Assembly: GCF_018324205.1 (NCBI RefSeq)
Contig: NZ_AP023356.1
Location: 1,240,001 to 1,304,000, forward strand
Direction of reading: 5' to 3'
Source: Actinoplanes ianthinogenes
GTDB lineage: Bacteria; Actinomycetota; Actinomycetes; Mycobacteriales; Micromonosporaceae
DNA length: 64,000 bases
Position numbers and translations under genes: made by a program. Below are positions 1-8,558 of the stretch, piece by piece. The notes under the pieces are model-generated. The model was given only the letters and a program-made list of their open reading frames with translations, was not told where the DNA came from and did no database searches. Each line of letters begins with the position of its first letter. Position 1 is the first letter of the stretch.

Positions 1-245
1 ACCTGTTCACCGGGCTGCGGCAGGCGTCCTCGCTCGCCGTGATCGCCGCGGTGGTCGCCGAGTACTTCGGCGGGCTCCAGGACGGGCTCGGCGCGCGGAT
101 CACCTCGGCGGCGGCCTTCACGGCGTACCCGAGGGCTTGGGCCTTTGTCGTCGGCGCCTGCCTCCTGGGACTGACCTTTTACCTGGTCACGCTGCTGCTG
201 GAGCGGCTGGCCATGCCTTGGAAGAGAAGTTTGATCAGTAGTTAG
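1..245 (+). CDS. ABC transporter permease, 3' end only
   Basis: Reading frame open from base 3 to the stop at 243-245; the 5' part lies outside the window. The visible ~80 residues include the EAA-loop-distal part (motif VVAEYFGG) and a last hydrophobic helix (FVVGACLLGLTFYLVTLLLE) followed by a short basic tail, as in SsuC/ThiX-type inner-membrane permeases of the nitrate/sulfonate/thiamine-precursor importers. It sits 10 bp upstream of an NMT1/THI5-like binding protein on the same strand, so it is probably the membrane subunit of the same importer. The exact substrate cannot be read from this fragment. Confidence 0.8.
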   Translation, partial: LFTGLRQASSLAVIAAVVAEYFGGLQDGLGARITSAAAFTAYPRAWAFVVGACLLGLTFYLVTLLLERLAMPWKRSLISS

Positions 246-255
246 GGGTTCGTTT

Positions 256-1386
256 GTGAAGATCTCCCGGATAGTCCTCGCCTCGGTCCTCGCGCTCGCC
301 GCCTGCGGCACCGCCGACACACCCACTACCCCCGCGCCCGGCGGCAGCGGCGGCGCGCTCACCCCGATCAAGCTGCAACTGCAATGGTTCTACCAGGCTC
401 AGTTCGCCGGTTACATCGCCGCCGTCGACCAGGGCTTCTACAAGGAGCAGGGTCTGGACGTCACGCTGCTGGAGGGCGGCGTCGACATCGTCCCGCAGAC
501 CGTGCTCGCCCAGGGCAAGGCCGACTACGCGGTCGCCTGGGTGCCCAAGGCGCTCGCCTCCCGCGAGCAGGGTGCCGGGATCACCGACGTCGCTCAGATC
601 TTCGCCCGCTCCGGCACCTACCAGGTGAGCTGGGCGAACAGCGGGATCAAGACGGCCGCCGACCTGAAGGGCAAGAAGGTCGGCAACTGGGGCTTCGGCA
701 ACGAGTTCGAGCTGTTCGCCGGGATGACCAAGGCCGGGCTGAACCCGGGCAAGGACGTCACCCTGGTGCAGCAGCAGTTCGACATGCAGGCGCTGCTGAA
801 GAAGGAGATCGACGCCGCCCAGGCGATGAGCTACAACGAGTACGCCCAGCTGCTGGAGGCGAAGAACCCGGCGACCGGCAAGCTGTACACCCCGGCCGAC
901 TTCTCGATCATCGACTGGAAGACCGAGCGCACCTCGATGCTCCAGGACGCGGTCTGGGCGAACACCGGCAAGCTCAGCGACCCCGGATACCAGCAGCAGA
1001 CCGTGAAGTTCCTGACCGCGACGATCAAGGGCTGGGCGTTCTGCCGGGACAACCCGGAGAAGTGCCGGGATCTGACCGTGGCCAAGGGCTCCAAGCTCGG
1101 CACGAGCCACCAGCTGTGGCAGATGAACGAGGTGAACAAGCTGATCTGGCCGTCGACCGGCGGGATCGGCGTGATCGACGAGACGGCCTGGAAGCAGACC
1201 GTGGACATCTCGATGACCACCAAGAACCAGACCGGCGACACTGTGCTGAAGAAGGCACCGGAGGGCCTGGCCTACACCAACGACTACATCAAGCAGGCGA
1301 TCGAGCAGGCCAAGACCGCGGGCGTCGAGGTGACCGGCAGCGGATTCCAGCCGGCCACCGTCACCCTCACCGAGGGCGGCGCCTAG
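256..1386 (+). CDS. ABC transporter substrate-binding lipoprotein, NMT1/THI5-like
   Basis: Solute-binding component of an ABC importer, anchored outside the membrane. The 376-residue protein has a lipoprotein signal with lipobox LALAAC (Cys at about residue 17), a Thr/Pro/Gly-rich tether, then an NMT1/THI5-like fold opening with LQLQWFYQAQFAGYIAAVDQ. This family binds thiamine pyrimidine precursors, riboflavin or alkanesulfonates; substrate here is not determined. GTG start preceded by AGGGG at about -8. Directly downstream of the permease end. The stop overlaps by 4 bp the convergent gene on the minus strand, so no terminator separates them. Confidence 0.88.
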   Translation: MKISRIVLASVLALAACGTADTPTTPAPGGSGGALTPIKLQLQWFYQAQFAGYIAAVDQGFYKEQGLDVTLLEGGVDIVPQTVLAQGKADYAVAWVPKALASREQGAGITDVAQIFARSGTYQVSWANSGIKTAADLKGKKVGNWGFGNEFELFAGMTKAGLNPGKDVTLVQQQFDMQALLKKEIDAAQAMSYNEYAQLLEAKNPATGKLYTPADFSIIDWKTERTSMLQDAVWANTGKLSDPGYQQQTVKFLTATIKGWAFCRDNPEKCRDLTVAKGSKLGTSHQLWQMNEVNKLIWPSTGGIGVIDETAWKQTVDISMTTKNQTGDTVLKKAPEGLAYTNDYIKQAIEQAKTAGVEVTGSGFQPATVTLTEGGA

Positions 1387-2192
1387 ATAGGGATCAGGCG
1401 GGCCGCGAGGGCGACCGTGGTGAGGTCGCCCTTGCGGAGTTTCTCGGCGGCGTGTGCCTCGCCGAGGCCCTCCAGGCGGACCGCGGAGGCATCGATCAGG
1501 GACTCGTCACCGTCGAGCAGGCGGCGGGCGATGCGGGCCTGGGCCGGACTCAACTCCGCGTAGGCACAACGGTCGAGGGCGGCGATGGTCTCCTCCTCCA
1601 GCGTGCCGGCCATCGCGCGCTCGGTGACCACCTTGAGCAGCCAGCTCGGCCACCAGGCATATTTCCCGACGACCTGGCCGGAGTGCAGGGCGACGGCCGG
1701 GTCCTGCCCGTGGTCGAGGAGCTTGACCGCGAGATCGGTGTCGAACCGCTCCAGCCGCAGCGCGCCGACGAAGGCGCGGAGGATCAGCTGCGTTTTCACG
1801 AACTCCTGCGCCTCGTAGGCCGCGTCGCCGAACTTGCCCTCCAGCAGGTGGATCAGGGCGTGCGCCTCGCGCAGCTCGAAGCCGTCGCCGGAGCGCTCGA
1901 CGAGCCGGCCCACGGTGGCGATCAGCCGCTCCACGCTCTTGGCCGCGCGGTCGGCCAGCTCCTCGCTGACCGGCTTGTTCAGATGCCGGACCATCACCTC
2001 GAGGGCGATCTGAGCCTCACGGCGCAACAGCGGCGACGAGATCTTCGGAGTGATCTCGTCACCCAGATGCTCGGTGAGGTAGGCGAGGTCGAATTTCTCG
2101 GACGCCTGCTGGAACTGGTTCCACCACGATGCCGGGTGTCGCTGCTGTCGGATCACGTCACCAAGCGTGACTTGCCGATAACGCTCCGGCAA
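1383..2192 (-). CDS. Hypothetical helical protein
   Basis: 269 residues, almost entirely predicted helical (repeated Leu/Ala/Glu/Arg heptad-like segments), with no signal peptide or membrane segment and no catalytic motif I recognise. N-terminal part contains WWNQFQQASEKFD; the middle is rich in charged residues. The first in-frame start is TTG at 2190-2192 with GAGGGG about 15 bases upstream, which is far; an alternative is GTG at 2154-2156. A short inverted repeat GTGAT-n6-ATCAC lies immediately upstream (2193-2208). It is 19 bp downstream of the next minus-strand gene, so they may be co-transcribed. Function unknown. Confidence 0.7.
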   Translation of the reverse strand: MPERYRQVTLGDVIRQQRHPASWWNQFQQASEKFDLAYLTEHLGDEITPKISSPLLRREAQIALEVMVRHLNKPVSEELADRAAKSVERLIATVGRLVERSGDGFELREAHALIHLLEGKFGDAAYEAQEFVKTQLILRAFVGALRLERFDTDLAVKLLDHGQDPAVALHSGQVVGKYAWWPSWLLKVVTERAMAGTLEEETIAALDRCAYAELSPAQARIARRLLDGDESLIDASAVRLEGLGEAHAAEKLRKGDLTTVALAARLIPI

Positions 2193-2211
2193 GTGATTCA
2201 GCCATCACCCC

Positions 2212-3114
2212 TCAGGGCTTGCGCTCGGCCGCGGCGGCGGTCAGACCTTTGAGATCGAGCAGGCCCGCTTTCACCACGGTCCGGCTCAGCGGGCGGGTCA
2301 GCTCGGCCAACCGCAGGCAGCCCCGGTCGCCGAGCGCGCGGTAGGCCGGCTCGGCCAGCACGTCGGTCCGCGCCTCCAGGTCGGCGCGCAGCCGCTTGCC
2401 CTCCTCGGTGAGGGAGACCGGCGGCGGCTCGCTCGGGTCGGCAGGCTCACCGACGGTCACCAGCCCGCGCTCGCGCAGGGCCTCGGCGGCGGTGGCCCAC
2501 TCGTCACGGCTCCAGCCCCGGGTGAAGCGCAGGAACCGGCTGTCGGCCAGGCCGCTGGCCACGTGCAGGACGATCGCCTCCAGGCCGCTGATCCCGGCGG
2601 CGACCAGCAGCGCGACGTGCCCGTCGCCGCGGAACTCACGGAGCAGCGTCTGTGCGTGGAAGAGCACCCGGTGCGGGGCGTCCGGCCAGGGCAGCTCGGC
2701 GTGCGCGGCGAACAGCGGGCGGCCCTGCGGGCGGGACACCGCGTCCAGCGCGGCGGTGCGGGCCAGCTCGGCGGCCTCGGCGACCTCCGGGCCGGCCAGG
2801 GTTTCGGCGCCGAGACCACGGGTAAGCGCCGCGTCGACGATCTCCAGCCGGGCATCGACCATCTGATCGGGGGTGACCCTGTCCCAGGCGGCCGGCAGCG
2901 CCCCGGCGACCAGGGCCGGGTTGAAGTTGTAGAACGTCGCGGTGACCGGGCCCGGGCCGGTGGCGCCGAACGCGGCGCCGCGGGCGGCGAAGTAGCCGGT
3001 CATCGGGTCGAGGCCGAGCCGGGCGTAGACCTCGGCCGACTCCGGCACCAGGTAGACCATGGCGTGCAGGGGCTCGGCGCACCGCCAGGCCAGGCGGGAC
3101 GGGCTCTCGGTCAC
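2212..3114 (-). CDS. SCO6745-family helix-turn-helix-like protein
   Basis: About 300 residues. The N-terminal half (SRLAWRCAEPLHAMVYLVPE, then an RGAAFG segment) and a C-terminal winged-helix-like region with the phrase VSLTEEGKRLRADLEARTD, which resembles the wing of MarR/PadR-type domains, match the actinobacterial SCO6745 family, whose role is not established. The GTG start at 3112-3114 is chosen because it forms a GTGA overlap with the stop of the upstream gene; the frame stays open further upstream but that stretch is Arg/Pro-rich shadow sequence. Translational coupling suggests the two proteins are made together. Confidence 0.75.
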   Translation of the reverse strand: MTESPSRLAWRCAEPLHAMVYLVPESAEVYARLGLDPMTGYFAARGAAFGATGPGPVTATFYNFNPALVAGALPAAWDRVTPDQMVDARLEIVDAALTRGLGAETLAGPEVAEAAELARTAALDAVSRPQGRPLFAAHAELPWPDAPHRVLFHAQTLLREFRGDGHVALLVAAGISGLEAIVLHVASGLADSRFLRFTRGWSRDEWATAAEALRERGLVTVGEPADPSEPPPVSLTEEGKRLRADLEARTDVLAEPAYRALGDRGCLRLAELTRPLSRTVVKAGLLDLKGLTAAAAERKP

Positions 3115-3626
3115 AGTTCCCACGGCAGCTCCTCGGCCTCGGCGACGACGGGCGCGGCCGTGGAGTGGTCGGGAGCGGGCCGCTCCGACACCGTATGCCA
3201 CTTGCCGTTGCGGCGGGCGGCCTGCCTGGTCACCAGGTGCACCGGCAGCGGCGGTGGCGGGAACGGGCCCGGACCCCAGCGGACCCAGATGGCCAGGCGG
3301 CCGGCGGCGGCCTCGGCGAGCAGCTTGTCGACGGTGCGCTGCCGGTCGGTGCGGTCCACCTCGATCGCGATCGGGGCGGCGCCGCCGGGGCGGGCGCAGG
3401 CCACGTCGAGCACCGAGTTCCCCCGCAGGGGTGGCGGCAGCGGGACGACGCTGGGGGCGCGCCGGTAGACCCGCCAGCCCTGCCAGTCGGCCCACTCGGC
3501 GATCGTGTCGATGATCCGGGCGGTGACCTCGCCCTCGGTGAGGTCGGCGAAGGTCAGCCGCTCCAGCCAGCCGGCCAGCGAGCCGGCCGTGCTCGTGCCG
3601 TCGTCCGCCATGTCCATCCCCGCCAC
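3111..3626 (-). CDS. Hypothetical protein, possible nuclease-like fold
   Basis: 171 residues. The central segment DVACARPGGAAPIAIEVDRTDRQRTV has an Asp, a strand and an E-x-D, loosely like a PD-(D/E)XK nuclease core, but the usual Lys after the Glu is absent (IEVDR). I therefore do not assign nuclease activity. The C-terminal part is Pro-rich and acidic. Start is uncertain between GTG 3624-3626, ATG 3615-3617 and ATG 3609-3611. It overlaps the next gene by GTGA, forming a two-gene unit. Confidence 0.6.
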   Translation of the reverse strand: MAGMDMADDGTSTAGSLAGWLERLTFADLTEGEVTARIIDTIAEWADWQGWRVYRRAPSVVPLPPPLRGNSVLDVACARPGGAAPIAIEVDRTDRQRTVDKLLAEAAAGRLAIWVRWGPGPFPPPPLPVHLVTRQAARRNGKWHTVSERPAPDHSTAAPVVAEAEELPWEL

Positions 3627-3656
3627 CCTATCGACCTCGGCGGGCGGCCCGATTCC

Positions 3657-4140
3657 CAGCGCTCCGCAGCGTGTTGGCCGGGGCGCTGGAGGCCGGCCGA
3701 GGAGTGTCCAGCTGGCCCTGATGGCCCTACCCGGGCACGAGACAGGGCGCTGGAGACCAGCCGAGCAGTGTCCGGCTGGCCCTGATGGCCCTACCCGGGC
3801 ACGAGACAGGGCGCTGGAGACCAGCCGAGCAGTGTCCGGCTGGCCCTGATGGCCCTACCCGGGCACGGGACAGGGCGCTGGAGACCAGCCGGGGAATGTC
3901 GGGCTGGCCCTGATGGCCCTACCCGGGCACGGGACAGGGCGCTGGAGACCAGCCGGGGAATGTCGGGCTGGCCCTGATGGCCCTACCCGGGCACGGGACA
4001 GGGCGCTGAGGACCAGCCCGGGAGTGTCCGGCTGGCCCTGATGGCCCTACCCGGGCACGGGATAGGGCGCTGAGGACCAGCCGGGGAGTGTCGGGCTGGC
4101 CCCCACCGCCCTATTCGGGGATGGGATAGGGCGGTGGGGG
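3657..4140. repeat. Tandem 64-bp hairpin repeat array, about seven copies
   Basis: Between 3627 and 4296 there is no convincing gene. The block holds about seven copies of a unit with period exactly 64 bp (ATGGCCCTAC recurs at 3721, 3785, 3849, 3913, 3977 and 4041; a diverged copy follows at 4105). Each unit is an imperfect palindrome: GGCTGG...GGCCCTACCCG, a short loop, then CGGGACAGGGC...CCAGCC. Variation between units is partly compensatory (ACAGGG/ATAGGG). The same family recurs at 28.6-29.3, 44.4-44.9 and 47.6-47.75 kb. Confidence 0.92.
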
Positions 4141-4151
4141 CCAGCTGGGGG

Positions 4152-4293
4152 TTGATCTCCGGGACCAACCGCGGACAGTGAAGGGGGTCGGTGATCGTTC
4201 TGGACGCGCCAGCGTCCTGATCGCCGGCACCCGGCCCGCGCGGGAGCATGCGATCTGCACCCCGCTGGGCCTGCGTAAAGGAAGATCTTGATC
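4152..4293. repeat. Copy A of a ~140-bp dispersed intergenic element
   Basis: Starts TTGATCTCCGG and ends AAGATCTTGATC. Close to 90 per cent identical by eye to 47749-47889, including the shared blocks GATCGTTCTGGACGCGCCAG and GAGCATGCGATCTGCACCCC. In both places it lies directly 3' of a minus-strand gene's stop codon and is followed by the 63-64 bp hairpin units. No start codon with a ribosome site and no conserved frame is seen, so a repeat or RNA role is more likely than coding. Confidence 0.85.
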
Positions 4294-4296
4294 GGT

Positions 4297-6573
4297 TCAG
4301 GCAGCGGTCAGGTCGCGCTGCTGGGCGGCGAGGCGAGCGGTCATCGCGGCCGCGTCCATCGGACGGCCCAGATGATATCCCTGGCCCACCGTGTAGCCGA
4401 GTTTGCGCAGGCGATCGACCTGTTCCTGGTTCTCGATGCCCTCCGCCACGGTGTCCAGGCCGAGCGCGTCGGCGAGCTGGACCACCGCCCGGGCCACCGC
4501 CTGCCGGGCGTTCGCCGCGGCGCTGCCCTCCTCGCCGAGCTCGATGTTGTCGACGAACGACTTGTCCAGCTTGACGATCGCGGCCGGGAAGGCGCGCAGC
4601 AGGCTGAGCGACGACTCGCCGGTGCCGAAGTCGTCCAGGGCCAGCCGGACGCCCATGTCGTGCAGTTCGTGCAGCACCTTGAGCACCTGGTGGCCGCGGA
4701 GCACGGCGGACTCGGTCAGCTCCAGGACCAGCCGGTCGGCGGGCAGGCCGCTGTCGGCGAGCGCGGCCCGCACGTCGGCGACGAAGTCCGGGTCGTGCAG
4801 CTGGCGCACCGAGACGTTGGGCCCGACCTTCTGCAGCGGCTCGAGACCGAACTCGGCGGCCCAGGCGGCGACCTGCCGGCAGGTCTCCCGCAGCACCCAG
4901 CGGCCGAGCGGCACGATCAGGCCGGTGCGCTCGGCGGCCGGGATGAACTCGGCCGGCGACACCATGCCGCGCTCCGGGTGCAGCCAGCGGACCAGCGCCT
5001 CCACGCCGATGGTCCGGCCGTCGCGCAGGTCGACGATCGGCTGGTAGACCAGGGTGAACTCGCCGGCGTCCAGGGCCCGGCGCAGGTCGCCGCCGAGCTG
5101 GGCGTCGGCCTGGGCGGGCTTCTCCATGCCGGCCGTGTACCGCACCCAGTTGGCCTTGCCGCGCTGCTTGGCGGCGTACATCGCGGCGTCGGCGTCGCGC
5201 AGCAGGTGACGGGCCGGGGTGCCGGCCGGGGCCGACGCGATGCCGGCGCTGGCATGCACCAGCAACCGGTGCGCGCTGATCGGCGCGGCGATCGCCGTCA
5301 TGATCCGCTCGGCCACCGCGGCGTCCCCGCCGGGCGTGGTGACCAGCACGGCGAACTCGTCGCCGGCCAGCCGGGCCGGCACGCCGTCGTCGCCGGTCGC
5401 GGCCAGCAGCGTGTCGGCGAACGCGACCAGCAGCTCGTCGCCGACGTCGTGGCCGAGCGAGTCGTTGACCGTGTTGAAGTCGTCCAGGTCGACCAGGAGC
5501 ACGGTGGCGCCGGTGCTCGCCAGCGCCGCGTCCAGGCGCTCCCGGAACAGCTTGCGGTTGCCGAGGCCGGTCAGCGCGTCGTGGGTGGCCTCGTACTGGA
5601 AGCGGGCCTCGGAGGCGGCGCGCTCGCGCAGCAGCCGGGCGTTGTCCCGGTTGACCACCCACTGGCGGACCGAGACGAGGGTGGCGACCAGGGCGGCCGA
5701 GCCGACGACGATCCGGCCCTCGTAGATCCCGTCGCCGAGGTGGGTCTCGCCGAACAGCACGTGCGCGAGCGGCACGTCGGCGGCGACCATCGCGAGGTAG
5801 GGCAGCCAGCTGTTGGCCCGTGCCGAGAGGGTTCCGGTGGCGTACCGCTGGCGCAGCGCGGCCGCCGCGAGCAGCAGCGGCGCCAGCGGCATCGCCACCG
5901 CCTGAGTGAGGATCGCCCCCTCGTAGCTGCGGGCGACCGCGAGCACCGAGACCGCGGCGGCGACCAGGCCGGTCGCGGCGACCAGCCGGACCGCGGCCCG
6001 GTCCACCGGGCCGCCCGGGATGTACGACACCTTGGTGACGGCGCCGGCCGCGAACAGGAAGCCGAGCAGCACCACGGCGAGCACGCCGGTGCTCCACCGG
6101 TTCTCCGTGGTCAGCATCGGGTAGAGCCCGAAGTGCCAGAGCACCACGGCGCAGCCGACGAACGCGATGAGCCGGTCCAGCCACTGCCGGCCGCGGGCCG
6201 ACCAGCTGGTCACGCCGAGCGGCACACCGCCCACCGCGACCATCGCGACGAGCAGCCCGAGGCCGATCAGCACCGAGCTGGTCAGCGGCATCATCGGCAG
6301 CACCGGACTGCTGCGGAACCCGGCCACGGCCAGGATCACGTAGCCCGCGGCCATCAGCGCCGCGGCGACCTCCAGCAGCAGATAGAACCGGCGGCCGGCC
6401 GGGGCGAGCTCGACGTCCCGGCGCAGGGCGCGCAGGGCGAACACCGCGGCGACCAGCCCGGCCGGCATGAACACGTAGCAGACCGGGGCGGGGCCGATGC
6501 CGGTGACCGTCCAGAGCATGCCCAGGACGGCCACCGCGCCGGTGACCAGCAGGTGCCGCGCTGGATGCCTCAT
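4297..6573 (-). CDS. Membrane GGDEF-EAL cyclic-di-GMP protein
   Basis: 758 residues: an N-terminal region of about eight or nine membrane helices (residues ~8-320), a short linker, a GGDEF domain (~325-485) and an EAL domain (~500-750). The cyclase signature is LAGDEFAVL (residues ~402-410), i.e. AGDEF rather than GGDEF, with no RxxD inhibitory site upstream. The EAL domain keeps the catalytic set: VEALVRW, NVSVRQL, LELTES, LDDFGTG, KLDKSF and TVAEGIE, so c-di-GMP phosphodiesterase activity is likely; cyclase activity is possible. Its ATG overlaps the stop of the upstream PAS-GGDEF gene (ATGA), so the pair is translationally coupled and may set a local c-di-GMP balance. Confidence 0.93.
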   Translation of the reverse strand: MRHPARHLLVTGAVAVLGMLWTVTGIGPAPVCYVFMPAGLVAAVFALRALRRDVELAPAGRRFYLLLEVAAALMAAGYVILAVAGFRSSPVLPMMPLTSSVLIGLGLLVAMVAVGGVPLGVTSWSARGRQWLDRLIAFVGCAVVLWHFGLYPMLTTENRWSTGVLAVVLLGFLFAAGAVTKVSYIPGGPVDRAAVRLVAATGLVAAAVSVLAVARSYEGAILTQAVAMPLAPLLLAAAALRQRYATGTLSARANSWLPYLAMVAADVPLAHVLFGETHLGDGIYEGRIVVGSAALVATLVSVRQWVVNRDNARLLRERAASEARFQYEATHDALTGLGNRKLFRERLDAALASTGATVLLVDLDDFNTVNDSLGHDVGDELLVAFADTLLAATGDDGVPARLAGDEFAVLVTTPGGDAAVAERIMTAIAAPISAHRLLVHASAGIASAPAGTPARHLLRDADAAMYAAKQRGKANWVRYTAGMEKPAQADAQLGGDLRRALDAGEFTLVYQPIVDLRDGRTIGVEALVRWLHPERGMVSPAEFIPAAERTGLIVPLGRWVLRETCRQVAAWAAEFGLEPLQKVGPNVSVRQLHDPDFVADVRAALADSGLPADRLVLELTESAVLRGHQVLKVLHELHDMGVRLALDDFGTGESSLSLLRAFPAAIVKLDKSFVDNIELGEEGSAAANARQAVARAVVQLADALGLDTVAEGIENQEQVDRLRKLGYTVGQGYHLGRPMDAAAMTARLAAQQRDLTAA

Positions 6574-8414
6574 CGGACGGACTCCCGGGAACGCTGTTTG
6601 TCGGCGTACATCCGCAGGTCGGCGACGTGCAACAGGTTGTCCGGCTGGTCTGCCGGGCCGGCCGCGACGCCGATGCTGGCACCGACGGTGAGCTTCTGGC
6701 CGCCGATCTCGGCGGGTACGGCCAGGGCCCCGCGCAGCCGGTCGGCGATCCGCTCGGCCTCCTCGGCACCGGCCCCGGCCAGGACGGCGAACTCGTCGCC
6801 GCCGAGCCGGGCGGCCAGGTCATCGGCGCCGGTGCAGGCCAGCAGCTGCCCGGCCACGTGCCGCAGCACGGCGTCGCCGGTGGCGTGCCCGTACGTGTCG
6901 TTGATCTGCTTGAATCCGTTCAGGTCGACGAGCAGCACCGCCACCTCGGCGGTCCCGGCCCCGCTGATCCGGTCGGTGAACAGCCGCCGGTTGGCCAGCC
7001 CGGTCAGCGCGTCGTGCCCGGCCTGGAAGCGCAGCCGCTCGCGCAGCTCCCGCTCCTCGGTCACGTCCCGGGCGTTGATCACGATGCCACCGATCCCGGG
7101 CTCCTCGACCAGGTTCACCGCGACCGCGGAGAGCCAGCGCCAGCTGTCGTCGTCGTGCTGCACCCGCATCTCGATGTGCCGTTTCGCGCCCGGGGTGGCG
7201 AACACCCCGGCGAGCTCGGCGTCGATCCGCGGCGCGTCGCCGGGGTGCATCAGGTTGAGCAGGTGCCGCCCCACGTAGTCGTGCAGCGAGCCGCCGATGA
7301 TCCGCTCCACCGCCGGGTTCAGGTACGTGACCACGCCGTCCGTCCGGACGATCGTGGTGATCTCGGAGGCGTGCCGCAGCAGCGCCTCCTGCCGGCGCTC
7401 CCGCCGGCGGATCTCGGCCAGGCTCTCGTCCAGCCGGTCGAGCAGCCCGTTGTTCTCGGCCAGTGCCAGCATCTGCCGGACCACGACCAGGGCGACGTTG
7501 AGGAGCAGGCCCGCCAGCGCACCCCAGGCGGAGAGCCCGAGTCCCTGGGTGAGCAGCGTGACGACCAGCGCGATCGCACAGAGCACGGTGCCCAGGTAGG
7601 GCAGCGAGCTGTAGCGCCGCCCCGGGGCGGCGTCCGGCTTGATCCGCCCGGCGCGGCCGGCCCGGATCTCCAGCAGCTGGAGGCGCGGCGAGGCGACCAT
7701 CAGCAGGCACGGGCCGAGGACCAGCAGCGACGGATAGATGAAGCCGTCGATGTTGTCGGTGGGCAGCAGCGCGTTGCCGATCGCCTGCACCGCGGTGGAG
7801 ATCACGATCGGGACGGCGGCCCGCATGACGATCGGGCTGGACCCGCTCATGCCGATCTTGACGGCCAGGAAGCCGCCGCAGAGCACCACACCACAGCCGA
7901 AGAACGCGGACAGATATCCGGCCGGGCCGGCGTTCGCCATCCCGGACCGGGTCAGCAGAACCCAGATCAGCACGCCGACCGCGGTGTTCACGATCGCCGC
8001 GTCCAGCACCACCCGGATCCGGGTGCCCCGGGACCACTTCTGGCTCGGATGGAACAGCGCCACCCCGCACACCAGCACCACGCCGAGCACCCCGAGCACG
8101 CTCTGCACCGGGAAGAAGGCGAACTCGTCACGGTCCGGGTGGATCAGGACGTAGACCAGCTGGGTGATGTCGCCGGCCGCGAAGATCAGCCCGGCGGCGC
8201 CCATGGCGCGCCAGAACCGGCGGTTCGGCCGGGCCAGCTCGGCCCGCCGCCACACCTGCCGGGAGAGGACGAACAGGGCCAGGTCGGTGAGCGGGGCGAC
8301 CACCCAGCAGAGCAGCATCTTCTCGCGCGGGCTGCCCAGGTCGAGGGCGAAGAAGCCCGCCACGGCCAGGCTCACCACCAGCAGTGGGGCCAGCACCCGG
8401 TCACGCCACAGCAT
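6570..8414 (-). CDS. Membrane PAS-GGDEF diguanylate cyclase
   Basis: About 614 residues: roughly nine membrane helices in residues 1-310, a coiled linker, a PAS domain (~335-455, with IVRTDGVVTYLNPAVERIIG) and a GGDEF domain (~465-610) with intact LGGDEFAVL at about residues 537-545. Expected to make c-di-GMP from GTP in response to a signal bound by the PAS or membrane part. No RxxD product-inhibition site is visible before GGDEF. The ATG at 8412-8414 is preferred over an in-frame TTG 15 bases upstream because GGGGGGTGGGG lies just before the ATG. Overlaps the downstream GGDEF-EAL gene by 4 bp. Confidence 0.92.
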   Translation of the reverse strand: MLWRDRVLAPLLVVSLAVAGFFALDLGSPREKMLLCWVVAPLTDLALFVLSRQVWRRAELARPNRRFWRAMGAAGLIFAAGDITQLVYVLIHPDRDEFAFFPVQSVLGVLGVVLVCGVALFHPSQKWSRGTRIRVVLDAAIVNTAVGVLIWVLLTRSGMANAGPAGYLSAFFGCGVVLCGGFLAVKIGMSGSSPIVMRAAVPIVISTAVQAIGNALLPTDNIDGFIYPSLLVLGPCLLMVASPRLQLLEIRAGRAGRIKPDAAPGRRYSSLPYLGTVLCAIALVVTLLTQGLGLSAWGALAGLLLNVALVVVRQMLALAENNGLLDRLDESLAEIRRRERRQEALLRHASEITTIVRTDGVVTYLNPAVERIIGGSLHDYVGRHLLNLMHPGDAPRIDAELAGVFATPGAKRHIEMRVQHDDDSWRWLSAVAVNLVEEPGIGGIVINARDVTEERELRERLRFQAGHDALTGLANRRLFTDRISGAGTAEVAVLLVDLNGFKQINDTYGHATGDAVLRHVAGQLLACTGADDLAARLGGDEFAVLAGAGAEEAERIADRLRGALAVPAEIGGQKLTVGASIGVAAGPADQPDNLLHVADLRMYADKQRSRESVR

Positions 8415-8558
8415 TGCCCCACCCCCCAACGCGGTCTCTGCTTGCAGGGATCGGCCCGGAAGGGTCCGTTTTTAGCCTTTCCCACCGGCGCGGTTGTGGC
8501 CCGCGCCGCTGTGGCCACGAGACAGCGCTCCTTATGGTGATGGCGAAGGGAGCGATGG

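Noticed and set aside
3111..3626. PD-(D/E)XK nuclease
   Set aside because: The expected Lys after the Glu (E-x-K) is missing; evidence too weak.
3657..4140. CRISPR array or coding repeat
   Set aside because: 64-bp units are conserved along their length and contain frequent stops and palindromes.
3983..6823. 946-residue open frame opposite in phase to the GGDEF-EAL gene
   Set aside because: Arg/Pro/Gly-rich shadow frame of a high-GC gene; the GGDEF-EAL frame has clear motifs.
4288..7278. 996-residue plus-strand open frame over the c-di-GMP genes
   Set aside because: Antisense of two well-supported genes; no ribosome site or recognisable domain.
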